NCBI GenBank assembly: GCA_944472135.2
Contig: OX235270.1
Coordinates: forward strand, 45,570,352-45,634,351
Source of the DNA: Trichobilharzia regenti
Taxonomy: Eukaryota; Platyhelminthes; Trematoda; Strigeidida; Schistosomatidae
Direction of reading: 5' to 3'
DNA: 64,000 bases
Shown: in pieces, positions 47,701 to 53,920 of the stretch
Layout: each line of letters starts with the position of its first letter
Position numbering within the stretch: position 1 is the stretch's first letter
The notes under the pieces: generated by a model
Seen by the model: only the letters and a program-made list of their open reading frames with translations
Told to the model about the DNA's origin: nothing
Databases searched by the model: none
Program-made: the position numbers and the translations under genes

Positions 47701-50700
47701 GTAAATTAGGTGCAATATTGTACTGAATGCTGAAAGTTCCTTGCTGTATCATTAGTACTGTTCTTGGAATAAAGCAAAAGTTACTATTATTCTCTATTTG
47801 CCTTTCGATAACTAAAAATAGTAATTCAATGTATTAGCTACATTTAACGTGTATTAGCTTAGGACGCTACTCGGTTGTCTCGAAGGAGAGGAACCCATTA
47901 GCTAAAAACTAACTATATGAAACTCGAGTTAGTGTAATATATGTATATATATACCTACACAATACAATGTAAATCTAAATCAAGAAAACGAACATAGTCG
48001 TACTCATTTTTTACACATATATCCTGAATATTTTTACCAAACTTAATTTTATAATTTCCAACCATCACACTCACACCAGTGTATCGTAGTATCGTTCTAA
48101 TTCTGTTGTCTTTTCTGTGTACCGTTTAGAAGAGTAGAGATTCAGAGAGGTACAGATCTATAAAAGTTCAACACCGACCAGTTAGTCACTTACTATAACT
48201 AAATTATTACTGATATTAAATAATCTTTGAGCGCCACAGAAAGTTCCACTGAGGCGACTTGAGCTAATTGTGACAAATTTATTCTTTGTCGCGTCATTGT
48301 GTTTATATCCCCTTAAGTATACCAAAGATAGGCTTTAATTTCGCTTTTGCAGCAGGAACGAATCTATACAGAGACAATATTTTGCCTCAAATCTTGGAAA
48401 GCATTCACGAAAACGGGTGACTGATGAGATCAAAGAAATAAAATTAACTTTTATTAACTATACCTGACATAAGAGGTAAGTTCCAGTAGGGTCAAAAGCC
48501 AAACAATGAACACGGCGTACACCAGAACGCTGGACACAACCCAAAAATTGTGCACTGATTTGAAATTGGGTTTCGTTTAATGGAGTTATCGTTTCGTTAC
48601 GATCTGCAATAGTCTTGTCAGTCTGTTTTTCACATAAATCATTTGCAGTTACCTAAAGCAGAAAACAACCATATTAGTTTTAAAATACAACACTTTAATT
48701 ATTACTGACATATATATATATTTCTTGTTGAGTTTTTACATTTAACTATAAGAACTATATTTGCAATTTCGTGAATGTTAGATATGTTTAAAGTATTTCG
48801 GTAGAATTTCTATTAAGTTCAGTTTCAAAAACACTGAATATTAACCAAAAGTATCTTAGCATCACCTTACAGATAAGCTTGGGACCAATGGTTTAAACAA
48901 GCTTGCTGATGACACATACGGTGTCTGATCGTTGAAGTCTACATATCGGTACTGGATTAGTAACCTCGATTTATCAAAACTATGACGGAAAACATGCGTC
49001 GGTGGTTCAGTGGTAGAACGCTCGCCGACCACACATGTGGTTAGGGGTTCGGTTCCGGGCTGACGAACTCCTTTACCTTGCTAAGCCAGCGATAAGACCG
49101 GTAAAGAGGTAAGGTTTGGCGTGAGGCTAGAAGCCCCATGTCTTAAAACTAAACACCACTGCTACAAAAACTTCAAAGCTCTATTTTGAAGCCCTATGTT
49201 CCACTGGGAACGTAAAGGAACAGAATAATTTTAAAAAATGACAAGAAACACAGTAGCTCTAATGGCTGCCACTGTCTGTCTGTTTTCGACATAGAACTTT
49301 GCACAAATGTGCGGAAGTTCAAGTCGCCACATTCCGTGTAGCACGCGAAGCAAGAGAAGAAAGTCTGTCTGTCTCTGTCTGGATTCAACATAGAACTTGG
49401 CACCGAAGTGCAGCAGTTCGAGTTGCCACGTTCCAAATAGCCCACAGAGGTAGGCAAGAAGATGAGTGAAGAGAATTAATAGAGTTTGACAAGTATAAGA
49501 GTGAAACAGAATGGGTAATGGTAGAAAGGAATATGAAAGATTACAGAGACTGAATACATCTGCGCCACTGACAACGATTTTGAGCCATGTCACCTATTGT
49601 CTCCAGCCATTGATTCCTAGAGTCCCGAGGGCCCCAACCCGGGAGTCTGCATCTCCCTACCTGACTCAGTTTAACTGTCAAGGATTTCATGGATTGATGC
49701 CATGCCATGTTTTTGTTTGGCCACCACTGGCTCTTTTCCAACCTGAACCTATATCAGCTAGCAAAGCCCGTCGGGGGAGGCGGTGGTTAGGCATGCGCAG
49801 CACGTGACCTAGCCATCTTAGTCTATGTAACTTTATAGCCTCGTCGATTGATTTTCCCTCTTTGCCCAACACTCTACGCCTAACATCAACATTACTTATA
49901 CAAGAAAAGCATAATAGAAACAGTGAGCAGAAGTGTGAGACAAAGGAGTAATAAAGAAATACAAAACAGTTTCATTGAAGATCATAAGTCACAGGGAGTG
50001 GATGCATCTGCGCCACTGAGAACGATTTTGAGCCATGTCACCAATTGTTTCCAACCATAGATTTTTACCGTCCCGAGGACCCCAGCCTGGAAGTCTACAC
50101 CTTTCTACGTGGCTAAGACCAACTGTTGTGGATTTCATTGACTGATGCCAAGTTTTTGTTTGACCGCCGCTAGCTTTTTTCCAGCCTGACCCTATATCCG
50201 CTAACATTGCTCGTCGAGGGAGGCGATGGCTTGGCATACGTAACACATGTCCTAACCATCTCAGTCTTTGTAACTTCACGACTTCGTCGATTGATTTCCC
50301 CTGTTTACCTAGAACTCTACGCCTAACCCCCATATTGCTCACCTTATTATGCCACTTTACAGGGGGAATAGAACGCAGGCACCTATGATCAAAGACAGCT
50401 AGTCTTTTCATGTCTTCCACTCTCAGTGGCCAGGTCTCACAACCATAAAGGAGGACGGAGCGGACTGATGAGCAGTACACCCGCCCTTTGGTCGATAGTC
50501 GAACATCTCGTCTACGCCAGAGTCGGCGTAAACTAACAAATGCGAAACGAGCCCCTTGTATTCGTGCTGAGATTTCGTCAGAGATTTCGCCACTGATTAT
50601 ATGAAACCACTATATGTGAAAATGAATTAATAGAATCTATAAAGATAATATAAACAGTTCCACTGAAGTTCAGAACAGAATACAACTTACAGGTTCCACA

Positions 50701-52747
50701 TAATTTATATGCCACACCCTCAAATTATGGTCATTAGTTCCACTAACGAGTAACTCATCACGACGAGCAAGTGCGAAATCCCACACAGGTCCTGGGTGTC
50801 CCGTCAATGTAGCGAAACAATGTTGAGTCTTCAAGTCCCAAAATTTGATAAAACTATCTTGTGCACTGAAGCCGAAATGAAAAGTCGTAGATGTTAATCA
50901 GCATAATGATATGAAGGTCACGAATATATGACAGAAAGATGTTAGCAGAGATGAAGAAATATTAAAACTTGACTTACTCATCAATACATGCTCAAATTTA
51001 CTCCGAAAATAAAACCGTAAGTACTGGCTTATTGGAATCAATCCGAATTGCCCTATAGTGGCAACATATATATTTTATGAGATTTCAGTCCAAATAATTT
51101 CAGAGTAAAGTTTGAAAAGTACTTAAAGAAAATTCGGAGTTCTATCTAGTTGTATCCTATAAAATGTTTTTGATTTTCCTGGGCTTCAAACTAAATAACA
51201 GTTCATGATTTCTGAACAGAACTTTGAAAACTTAGTTCATAATATGGATGCTACTGGAGACTATTACACAAGAAACTACTTAAATTTTACAATGACCACT
51301 TGATTATTGTGATAGCTCAAGGAGCACCGTCAACTCTATCTAGACCAAAATTCTAAGTTTTTATGAAATACACAGAGTCACTACTGGATGATGCTGGCAC
51401 ACATTGTTAATAAGAAGAGCTTTGTTATTCAAATTTTTCAAAAAAAATAAGCGAAATTTTCCTGACAAACGCTATCAGTATTTACCTATGTAGAGACATT
51501 TCGAAGTGCAATCCGTCCCACTTTCTTCTATGAATAACAGGTGAACAATCGCAATTCGGGTTACCTTCAAATAAGTTGAAATATTTGTGGTAAATACTGT
51601 AACCAAAGTCTGTTGCTCTTTGAAGTTCAGGGAGGATATGTAAGCATGCAAATACGCTAAGCGTATTCTCTTGAATTTGAAACAGCAGCAGTCATGTCAT
51701 TACTGAAGTGCTGCTTATCATATAAGAACAGGGATCTAACTACTCAATTCAGTCCGAAGTAAGTAACTAGGTATATAGACTTTAGAAAACGTTTGATTTG
51801 AGGTGTTGAGAAGGTTTGGGGCTTTTAAGGTGTTAGGCTAAAATAACAGTGGAATTACTTAACATTTTCACTCCACTACATAAAAGTATTCACCATCTAA
51901 GAGTTACTGCATCATTACAATGAACCTTATTATCAAGTCGAGTTACATTTAACAAAAACGCAAATAGAACTGCTTTCGTGGTTAAAAACTGTCAACTAAG
52001 TTGAGCAAGGGTAATAAAACAAGCTTTTTAGGACCACGTCCTACATGTGCATAGAAACTAGAAATATATGCAAGGAACAAAACTAAGCGCACAACATCGA
52101 CTGACAGATAAAGTAGAAAAATCCTCAAATTAACCATTAAAAGACAGTAATCAATGGACACAAGAAAATAGCGTGGAAAATTACCTAGATATAAGCATTT
52201 TTCTATCAACTAATATTTTAAGACGAGTGATAATCCCATGGTGTCCTTTCATTCGTGTACCAGTGCCCGAAACAACGTCAAAGAGATTAATTTCTGAGTC
52301 CTACAAAGTAAATAAGTGTACGACTTCATACCGCAGCAGAGACAAGCAAGTCATTTTGTAGGTCCATAGATGTTACCCTGGTGCGACCAGCACGGAAGTG
52401 AACTTCAATATCACCAGATTTCATATTAAAAATATTAACAGCTCCGTCCGCATAGCCAACGGCCACTCTATAATCCACCTCTGATGTTCCAGAAGCCTTG
52501 AGACAAGTTACAGGGAAGAATCCTGATTCCCTGGAAAAGATATGAACCTGGAAATAAGAAACTTTTAGCATACTTTTTCTGAAGTTCTAGGCTTCCACAC
52601 AATTGCTAATTCACCTGCGCCACATAAACAGTATTCCCCATTTCTTCGGTTTTTGCCCGGCACATAACTGACTTTGCAGGAATCGCTAGCGATAATCCCA
52701 CAAGTAGCTTCTGGTTTGTACTTCTGGTAGGTGTGTGTGACCTTCAT
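29587..52747 (-). CDS. WDR3: WDR3 / Dip2-Utp12 homologue, complete, 19 exons, about 994 residues
   Basis: WDR3 is a WD40-repeat protein of the small-subunit processome (U3 snoRNP, Utp-B in yeast). It acts in the nucleolus on 18S rRNA maturation. Exons, 5' to 3': 52747-52574, 52547-52332, 52300-52185, 50865-50691, 48652-48464, 47320-47232, 46909-46759, 46647-46409, 45901-45860, 45797-45746, 43518-43414, 41988-41915, 38274-38127, 37959-37802, 35871-35760, 35509-35179, 33824-33781, 33168-32761, 29748-29587. All phases close and the total is 2985 nt. Human WDR3 (943 residues) aligns along its length: N-terminal Y-KY, two beta-propellers ([36 protein letters not shown]), a Lys-rich linker ([10 protein letters not shown]), and the C-terminal Utp12 domain ([20 protein letters not shown]). 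Start is the first in-frame ATG and aligns with the human start. Introns are 26 and 31 nt at the 5' end and reach several kb downstream, filled with retroelements. Least certain are the 45859-45798 intron and the 3' end of the 35509 exon. Confidence 0.9.
30045..30345 (-). mobile_element. Type II SINE with nested family B1 tail
   Basis: - strand: A box GTGGTTCAGCAATATATTTC, a B box altered to TGTGTCCGACCC, interruption at about 30195-30262 by the B1 3' end (GTGGCGACTTGAACTGCCGC to the CAGACAGACAGA tail), then the SINE body and RTE-like 3' end CACTAGAAACATAAAGGAAT. AAGCGTG flanks the insert on both sides. Confidence 0.7.
30346..31165. other. WDR3 intron 18 middle, nothing recognised
   Basis: AT-rich, no repeat or ORF of note; the same holds for 29749-30044. 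Confidence 0.5.
31166..31352 (-). mobile_element. tRNA-derived SINE, type I
   Basis: - strand: A box GTGGCACAGTGGTTAGGAC, B box GGGTTCGAGCCC, body ACCTGATATCTATGGTCGGC, tail CCAAAAATACCGTTTGGAGT. Same family as 12990 and 33897. Confidence 0.72.
31640..32590 (+). mobile_element. RT family B2 copy
   Basis: Frame 31658-32134 encodes [20 protein letters not shown] to [13 protein letters not shown], where TGG (Trp) is changed to TGA. The same CATGG-type duplication as other B2 copies follows near 32240. CAGA/CAGAGA tail at about 32568-32578. Nearly identical to 8922-9595 but reaches about 260 bp further 5'. Confidence 0.85.
32761..33168 (-). CDS. WDR3: WDR3 exon 18 (Utp12 domain)
   Basis: [80 protein letters not shown] and [18 protein letters not shown]. 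This is the helical C-terminal domain of Dip2/Utp12 proteins, with a species-specific [10 protein letters not shown] loop. Phase 0 in and out. Confidence 0.93.
33169..33780 (-). other. WDR3 intron 17, nothing recognised
   Basis: A 97-codon - strand frame (33755-33462) has no family resemblance and no conserved codon pattern. Confidence 0.5.
33781..33824 (-). CDS. WDR3: WDR3 exon 17 (44 nt)
   Basis: [14 protein letters not shown] leads directly into exon 18 ADMFMEAI, as in human TIETVKAAERIMEAI. Acceptor GGGTACAG, donor GCG|GTAAGC. The acceptor leaves phase 1. Confidence 0.75.
33897..34085 (-). mobile_element. tRNA-derived SINE, type I
   Basis: - strand: A box GTGGCATAGTGGTTAGGAC, B box AGGTTCGATCCCC, body ACCTGATATCTATGGTCGGC, tail CCAAAAATACAGTGTGTAAT. 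Very similar to 12990-13195. Confidence 0.72.
34325..34757 (+). mobile_element. RTE family A RT fragment
   Basis: Internal piece with motif B ([19 protein letters not shown], Gly to Asn change), intact FADD ([20 protein letters not shown]) and motif D. Starts abruptly at the [18 protein letters not shown] segment and ends in a frameshift after [16 protein letters not shown]. Truncated on both sides, so not a simple 5'-truncated insertion. Confidence 0.85.
35179..35509 (-). CDS. WDR3: WDR3 exon 16 (acidic insert)
   Basis: [20 protein letters not shown], basic [14 protein letters not shown], acidic [16 protein letters not shown], then [20 protein letters not shown] and [18 protein letters not shown]. 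The human blade WCLAVSPSGDYVVSSSHDKS is split here by about 30 charged residues. The 3' end is uncertain: A|GTGAGA at 35179 and G|GTCGAC at 35161 fit exon 17's phase; GCA|GTTAGT at 35132 does not. Confidence 0.88.
35760..35871 (-). CDS. WDR3: WDR3 exon 15
   Basis: [20 protein letters not shown] then [17 protein letters not shown], human YLQFVPKSHLFFTAGKDHKI. Enters phase 2, leaves phase 0. Confidence 0.92.
36643..37194 (+). pseudogene. GIY-YIG endonuclease domain of the Penelope-like element
   Basis: 183 open codons: [20 protein letters not shown] linker, then the GIY-YIG nuclease with a Cys pair (NCAC) near the active site, as in this group, and a C-terminal LNVQ-type end ([11 protein letters not shown]). 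Separated from the RT only by a one-base-type frameshift near 36630, so originally one polyprotein. Confidence 0.8.
37196..37801. other. 3' flank of the Penelope-like copy in WDR3 intron 14
   Basis: Contains the element's 3' noncoding part to about 37395, with a hammerhead-like stretch at 37324-37365. Nothing recognised in 37400-37801. Confidence 0.5.
37324..37365 (+). ncRNA. Hammerhead-like motif at the end of the Penelope-like element
   Basis: CTGATGATGAAGGGGTTATC followed by GAAAA, then the perfect hairpin AAAGAG-TA-CTCTTT. Penelope-like elements are known to carry hammerheads in their terminal repeats. Here helix I and a clear cleavage site could not be drawn, so this is a relic or variant. 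Confidence 0.4.
37802..37959 (-). CDS. WDR3: WDR3 exon 14
   Basis: [52 protein letters not shown]: the best conserved blade (human GHKLPVICMDISHDGALIAT). Leaves in phase 2. Confidence 0.94.
38127..38274 (-). CDS. WDR3: WDR3 exon 13
   Basis: [20 protein letters not shown] then [20 protein letters not shown] and FFTDSFK, human LCVSYSPNQKLLAVSLLDCT. Enters phase 2, leaves phase 0. Confidence 0.9.
38620..38895 (+). mobile_element. RTE family A 3' end, decayed
   Basis: ATCAAATGGCCAGAAGGGAT, AAGGAAATGGAGATTTATTA and TTTACGTTCCACTTGGAACC follow the family A C-terminal domain and 3' end. Stops throughout. Confidence 0.7.
38960..39058 (-). mobile_element. Type I SINE 3' fragment
   Basis: - strand TGCTGAAAATTCCATTCTGT and CAAGTACTGTTTTTGGAATA match the tail of type I SINEs. 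It sits directly beside the B1 tail. Confidence 0.5.
39060..40676 (-). mobile_element. RT family B1, longest copy
   Basis: 5'-truncated at about 40670, where an in-frame stop precedes the first recognisable codons. It covers most of the RT, the C-terminal domain, the 3' UTR and a CAGA tail (about 39062-39075). It is the reference for the decayed family B copies in the window. Confidence 0.88.
39242..40564 (-). CDS. Family B1 reverse transcriptase ORF, 440 codons from first Met
   Basis: Open and uninterrupted to its natural stop. RT motifs: [39 protein letters not shown] (A), [20 protein letters not shown] (B), [17 protein letters not shown] (C, YADD), [13 protein letters not shown] (D), [14 protein letters not shown] (E). 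C-terminal domain has [20 protein letters not shown] and [20 protein letters not shown]. In-frame coding extends upstream of the first Met to about 40666 ([20 protein letters not shown]), so the Met is not the true start. The N-terminal endonuclease is missing. The clade is RTE-like by general appearance. Confidence 0.85.
   Translation of the reverse strand: MTNIVSKVLGSIIMRRLSGAREAQTRESQAGFRPGRGCIDHIFTLRQILEHRHSYRRPTVIIFLDLKAAFDSVDREVLWRCLAVKGIPRKYIALIKALYSYSYSQVRAYGELSSELMTTSGVRQGCPLSPFLFNFIIDVLMDLTLGDFSDSGIDLLPGNNLVDLEYADDIVLLGEDADEMQSLLNTLSRNLRMFGMRFAPAKCKMMLQDWTTSTPSLKIGSEVVEHVDRFTYLGSTISPNGLISDEISARIQGARFAFVSLRRLWRRRDVRLSTKGRVYCSSVRSVLLYGCETWPLRVEDMKRLAVFDHRCLRSISRVKWHNKVSNMEVRRRVLGKQGKSIDEVVKLQRLRWLGHVLRMPSHRLPRRAMLADIGSGWKKASGGQTKTWHQSMKSTTVGLSHVGRCRLPGWGPRDGKNLWLETIGDMAQNRSQWRRCIHSL
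40685..41190 (+). mobile_element. RTE family A 3' end, decayed
   Basis: From the LLYGSETW region to the 3' tail with frameshifts. 40956-41168 keeps [20 protein letters not shown] and ends [15 protein letters not shown]-type tail follows. It abuts the 5' end of the oppositely oriented B1 copy. Confidence 0.75.
41505..41860 (-). mobile_element. CR1-like non-LTR RT, C-terminal end only
   Basis: Frame 41854-41519 (111 codons) reads [20 protein letters not shown] and [13 protein letters not shown], the tail typical of CR1/jockey-group RTs. 5'-truncated just upstream; antisense-neutral passenger in WDR3 intron 12. 41190-41504 shows only scattered AAT repeats. Confidence 0.65.
41915..41988 (-). CDS. 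WDR3: WDR3 exon 12
   Basis: [20 protein letters not shown] then TADN, human RGFVTGGADKSVKFWDFELV. Enters phase 0, leaves phase 2. Confidence 0.9.
42056..42289 (+). mobile_element. tRNA-derived SINE, type II (RTE-tailed)
   Basis: A box GTGGCATAGCGGTTAGGAC, B box AGGTTCGATCCCC, body GGTAAAGAGGAAAGGTTGGG and 3' end GAGCCCTATGTTCCACTGGG plus a short A/T-rich tail. Its head resembles type I SINEs, its tail RTE family A. Confidence 0.75.
42290..43104. other. WDR3 intron 11 middle, nothing recognised
   Basis: No repeat or ORF seen between the two SINEs. Confidence 0.5.
43105..43340 (-). mobile_element. tRNA-derived SINE, type II (RTE-tailed)
   Basis: - strand: A box TAGCCCAGTGGTAACCGC, B box GGGTTCGGTCCCG, body AAGAGGGATGGTTGGGCATG, 3' end CACTGGAATCGTAAAAGAAT. 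Full length; inverted relative to the copy at 42056. Confidence 0.7.
43414..43518 (-). CDS. WDR3: WDR3 exon 11
   Basis: [20 protein letters not shown] followed by [15 protein letters not shown], human TGKLQLYDLASGNLLETIDA. Phase 0 in and out. Confidence 0.92.
43735..43935 (+). mobile_element. Sm-alpha-like SINE, hammerhead mostly deleted
   Basis: A box TGAATGGTATACGAGC, B box GAGTTCGAACCCC, then GCTGATAATTCCCAAACCAG, a remnant of the CTGATGA..GTCCCAAAC stretch at 28431-28474. The GAAAC part and the cleavage site are gone. Confidence 0.6.
44120..44290 (-). mobile_element. tRNA-derived SINE, type II, truncated
   Basis: - strand body with AGCGACCCCACTCTGCACAA and the 3' end TCACCCGGAGTACAAAGAAT, matching the RTE-tailed SINEs. 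Its tRNA-like head is missing or decayed. Confidence 0.55.
45746..45797 (-). CDS. WDR3: WDR3 exon 10
   Basis: [17 protein letters not shown] matches human VPGDRQVVIGTK. Reached from exon 9 by a 62-nt intron ending TCTAAAG, or by an indel. Donor GAG|GTATGT, phase 0. Confidence 0.7.
45860..45901 (-). CDS. WDR3: WDR3 exon 9
   Basis: [14 protein letters not shown], human WNRSTLQCIRTM. The frame then departs from the family. The proposed donor CA|GTCGCG is weak. Position is supported by homology on both sides. Confidence 0.6.
46409..46647 (-). CDS. WDR3: WDR3 exon 8
   Basis: [19 protein letters not shown] aligns to human FLLQNNLVELYSL; then [20 protein letters not shown] and [11 protein letters not shown], a WD blade. 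Leaves in phase 2. Confidence 0.88.
46759..46909 (-). CDS. WDR3: WDR3 exon 7
   Basis: [20 protein letters not shown] then [17 protein letters not shown]. The CGT|GTAGGT donor keeps phase with exon 8; the nearby G|GTTCTC would not. Low similarity, as in the human linker. Confidence 0.75.
47232..47320 (-). CDS. WDR3: WDR3 exon 6
   Basis: [20 protein letters not shown] then LRKKTKKAK: the Lys-rich helix matching human LELFCILSKKEIQKKMDKKM. Enters phase 0, leaves phase 2. Confidence 0.85.
47321..48463 (-). other. WDR3 intron 5, nothing recognised
   Basis: AT-rich with a short TATATA run near 47945; no retroelement recognised. Confidence 0.5.
48464..48652 (-). CDS. WDR3: WDR3 exon 5
   Basis: Divergent first half ([20 protein letters not shown]) then [18 protein letters not shown], matching human RVVNLAVDKTGRILACHG, the first blade after the inter-propeller linker. 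Phase 0 in and out. Confidence 0.85.
48996..49228 (+). mobile_element. tRNA-derived SINE, type II (RTE-tailed)
   Basis: A box TGGTTCAGTGGTAGAACGC and B box GGGTTCGGTTCCG, body AAGGTTTGGCGTGAGGCTAG, and the 3' end AAGCCCTATGTTCCACTGGG. The 3' end is the same as the last bases of RTE family A (1347-1372). Confidence 0.75.
49260..50590 (-). mobile_element. RT family B1 copy interrupted by a B2 insertion
   Basis: Reading on the - strand, the B1 RT C-terminal half is open from 50480 to 49989 ([32 protein letters not shown]). The B1 3' UTR begins, is cut at about 49898 by a B2 element, and resumes at 49361 to end in a CAGA tail near 49270. It shares its 5' side with the longer B1 copy at 39060-40670 almost base for base until 50590. 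Confidence 0.85.
49361..49898 (-). mobile_element. RT family B2 element nested in B1
   Basis: 5'-truncated copy beginning at the AGTAATGTTGATGTTAGGCG segment, with CAGA/CAGAGA tail at 49361-49380. It carries the same CATGG-type duplication as the other two B2 copies (here near 49700). The flanking B1 sequence is continuous across it when compared with 39060-39180. Confidence 0.82.
50691..50865 (-). CDS. WDR3: WDR3 exon 4
   Basis: [20 protein letters not shown] followed by [20 protein letters not shown] and [15 protein letters not shown]; two WD repeats, matching human WDLDTQHCFKTMVGH. Too short for an ORF list but continuous in phase (enters 2, leaves 0). Confidence 0.9.
50866..52184 (-). 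other. WDR3 intron 3, nothing recognised
   Basis: 1.3 kb, the first long intron of the gene. No repeat shared with the rest of the window and no credible ORF. Confidence 0.6.
52185..52300 (-). CDS. WDR3: WDR3 exon 3
   Basis: Starts after TTACTTTGTAG following a 31-nt intron. [20 protein letters not shown] matches human DTDIIVWDVINESGLYRLKGH. Ends AG|GTAATT in phase 2. Confidence 0.88.
52332..52547 (-). CDS. WDR3: WDR3 exon 2
   Basis: Starts after TTATTTCCAG, 26 nt from exon 1. Contains PVTCLKASG and [20 protein letters not shown] (second WD repeat). Ends GCG|GTATGA in phase 0. Confidence 0.9.
52574..52747 (-). CDS. WDR3: WDR3 exon 1
   Basis: [20 protein letters not shown] and on to [15 protein letters not shown], aligning to human MGLTKQYLRYVASAVFGVIG and HVFIWDLRKGEK. 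Ends AAA|GTATGC in phase 0; the next in-frame codons in the intron give a stop. Confidence 0.9.
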
Positions 52748-53229
52748 GGGTTGCGTTGTTAAACAATTCCCACCATCAGCTACCTTCAATATCCAATATC
52801 CTGATTACGAGCTAGTATACACCAGTGATTTCTTTGAGCTCGTTCTTGATTGTGAGGTTGAGGTTCCAGATCTTCTGTGAGCTTCTGCTTAGTAAGTCCC
52901 GACACTCGACTGCTTTAGCTCTGGTAGACTCCAGGAGGAGTGGTGCCGGGATTGGTTGAGATGTGGTTTGTAGTATGCAGTATGTTAGGACTGTATTGCT
53001 GCCGTGAATGGAGTTTGACCTAACTCCCGTTGGTCATTCGGTGTAATCATAAAAGCAGAATAGTAGTAATAATAATAAGAATAAAAATAATGGGTTGTAG
53101 TGTAGATAATATAGGTTGAGATAAGTGGAATAATAAAGGTGACATAAGGAAAAGATAGAGTGAGAGAAGGCAGAATAGGTCGTGGGGATTTAGTTTGTAC
53201 GCTTATCCATTGACAGTGTGGTTTCAAGT
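52748..53229 (-). promoter_or_regulatory. WDR3 5' flank with CR1-like 3' UTR
   Basis: Presumed 5' UTR and promoter, not resolved in detail. From about 52980 it runs into the 3' UTR of a CR1-like element with an ATT/TAT microsatellite near 53065. No TATA box was identified with confidence. Confidence 0.35.
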
Positions 53230-53610
53230 TTTATGAGGATAAGCCAGTGAGACACAAACCTTGCATTTCTGCATGATTGTCTAGCTTCCGCTTAAAAATC
53301 TCCAGAGAAGGCGCTGTAGTCACGGCCGCCGGTAAAGCGTTCCAGAGACGGCAAACACGAAGCGAAAAGAAATGTGATCGCACTCCAGTCTTTGGTCTGT
53401 GGTGTGCTATCCTTAGCGGGTTACCTCGTGGAAGCCTATAGTCACTTAATGGCAGGATGCTTTTATTTGGGTGGGCCTGGTCATTTAGGATTTGGTAGAC
53501 GGTGATGAGGTCTCCCCTGTGCCTTCGGTAACTAAGTGTGAAAAGACCTAATTTCTTTAGTCATTCCTCATATGATTTGTTGCGGAGGTAGCGCGATTCG
53601 CAGTATAACC
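53230..53610 (-). mobile_element. CR1-like non-LTR retrotransposon, C-terminal end
   Basis: - strand translation reads YRRHRGDLITVYQILNDQAH, PNKSILPLSDYRLPRGNPLR, IAHHRPKTGVRSHFFSLRVC, RLWNALPAAVTTAPSLEIFK and a stop soon after. This is the hallmark C-terminus of CR1-group RTs. 5'-truncated at about 53610. It is only about 0.5 kb upstream of the WDR3 start codon and on the same strand. Confidence 0.85.
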
Positions 53611-53779
53611 ATCAAAATTTAATTCATATAACAGCCCAGAAAATTAAAAAAGCTACCTGAGACACAAGGATAAATATTACTTTTTGGACCTTTTCGTCTC
53701 CGTATACAGCTATTTTTTATTTCCTCAACAGTTCAAAATTTTTAACACTTGTGTAACAGTTCTGTATGTTTCAGAGTAT

Positions 53780-53920
53780 TTAAGTTCACATCAAGCAAAG
53801 CATTTCCAACAGTCTGAAGACTTTCATCAACACTTCCTCTAGCTAGCCTGAAATGATCCATCAGATGGCTGGTCAGAAAGCGTAAACAACTTGGAACCCC
53901 ACCAGAATTCTATTGCACAT
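53780..53920 (+). pseudogene. Short decayed RTE family A piece
   Basis: CATTTCCAACAGTCTGAAGA and GATCCATCAGATGGCTGGTC follow the family A C-terminal region near 1000-1075 with many changes. Weak. Confidence 0.4.
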
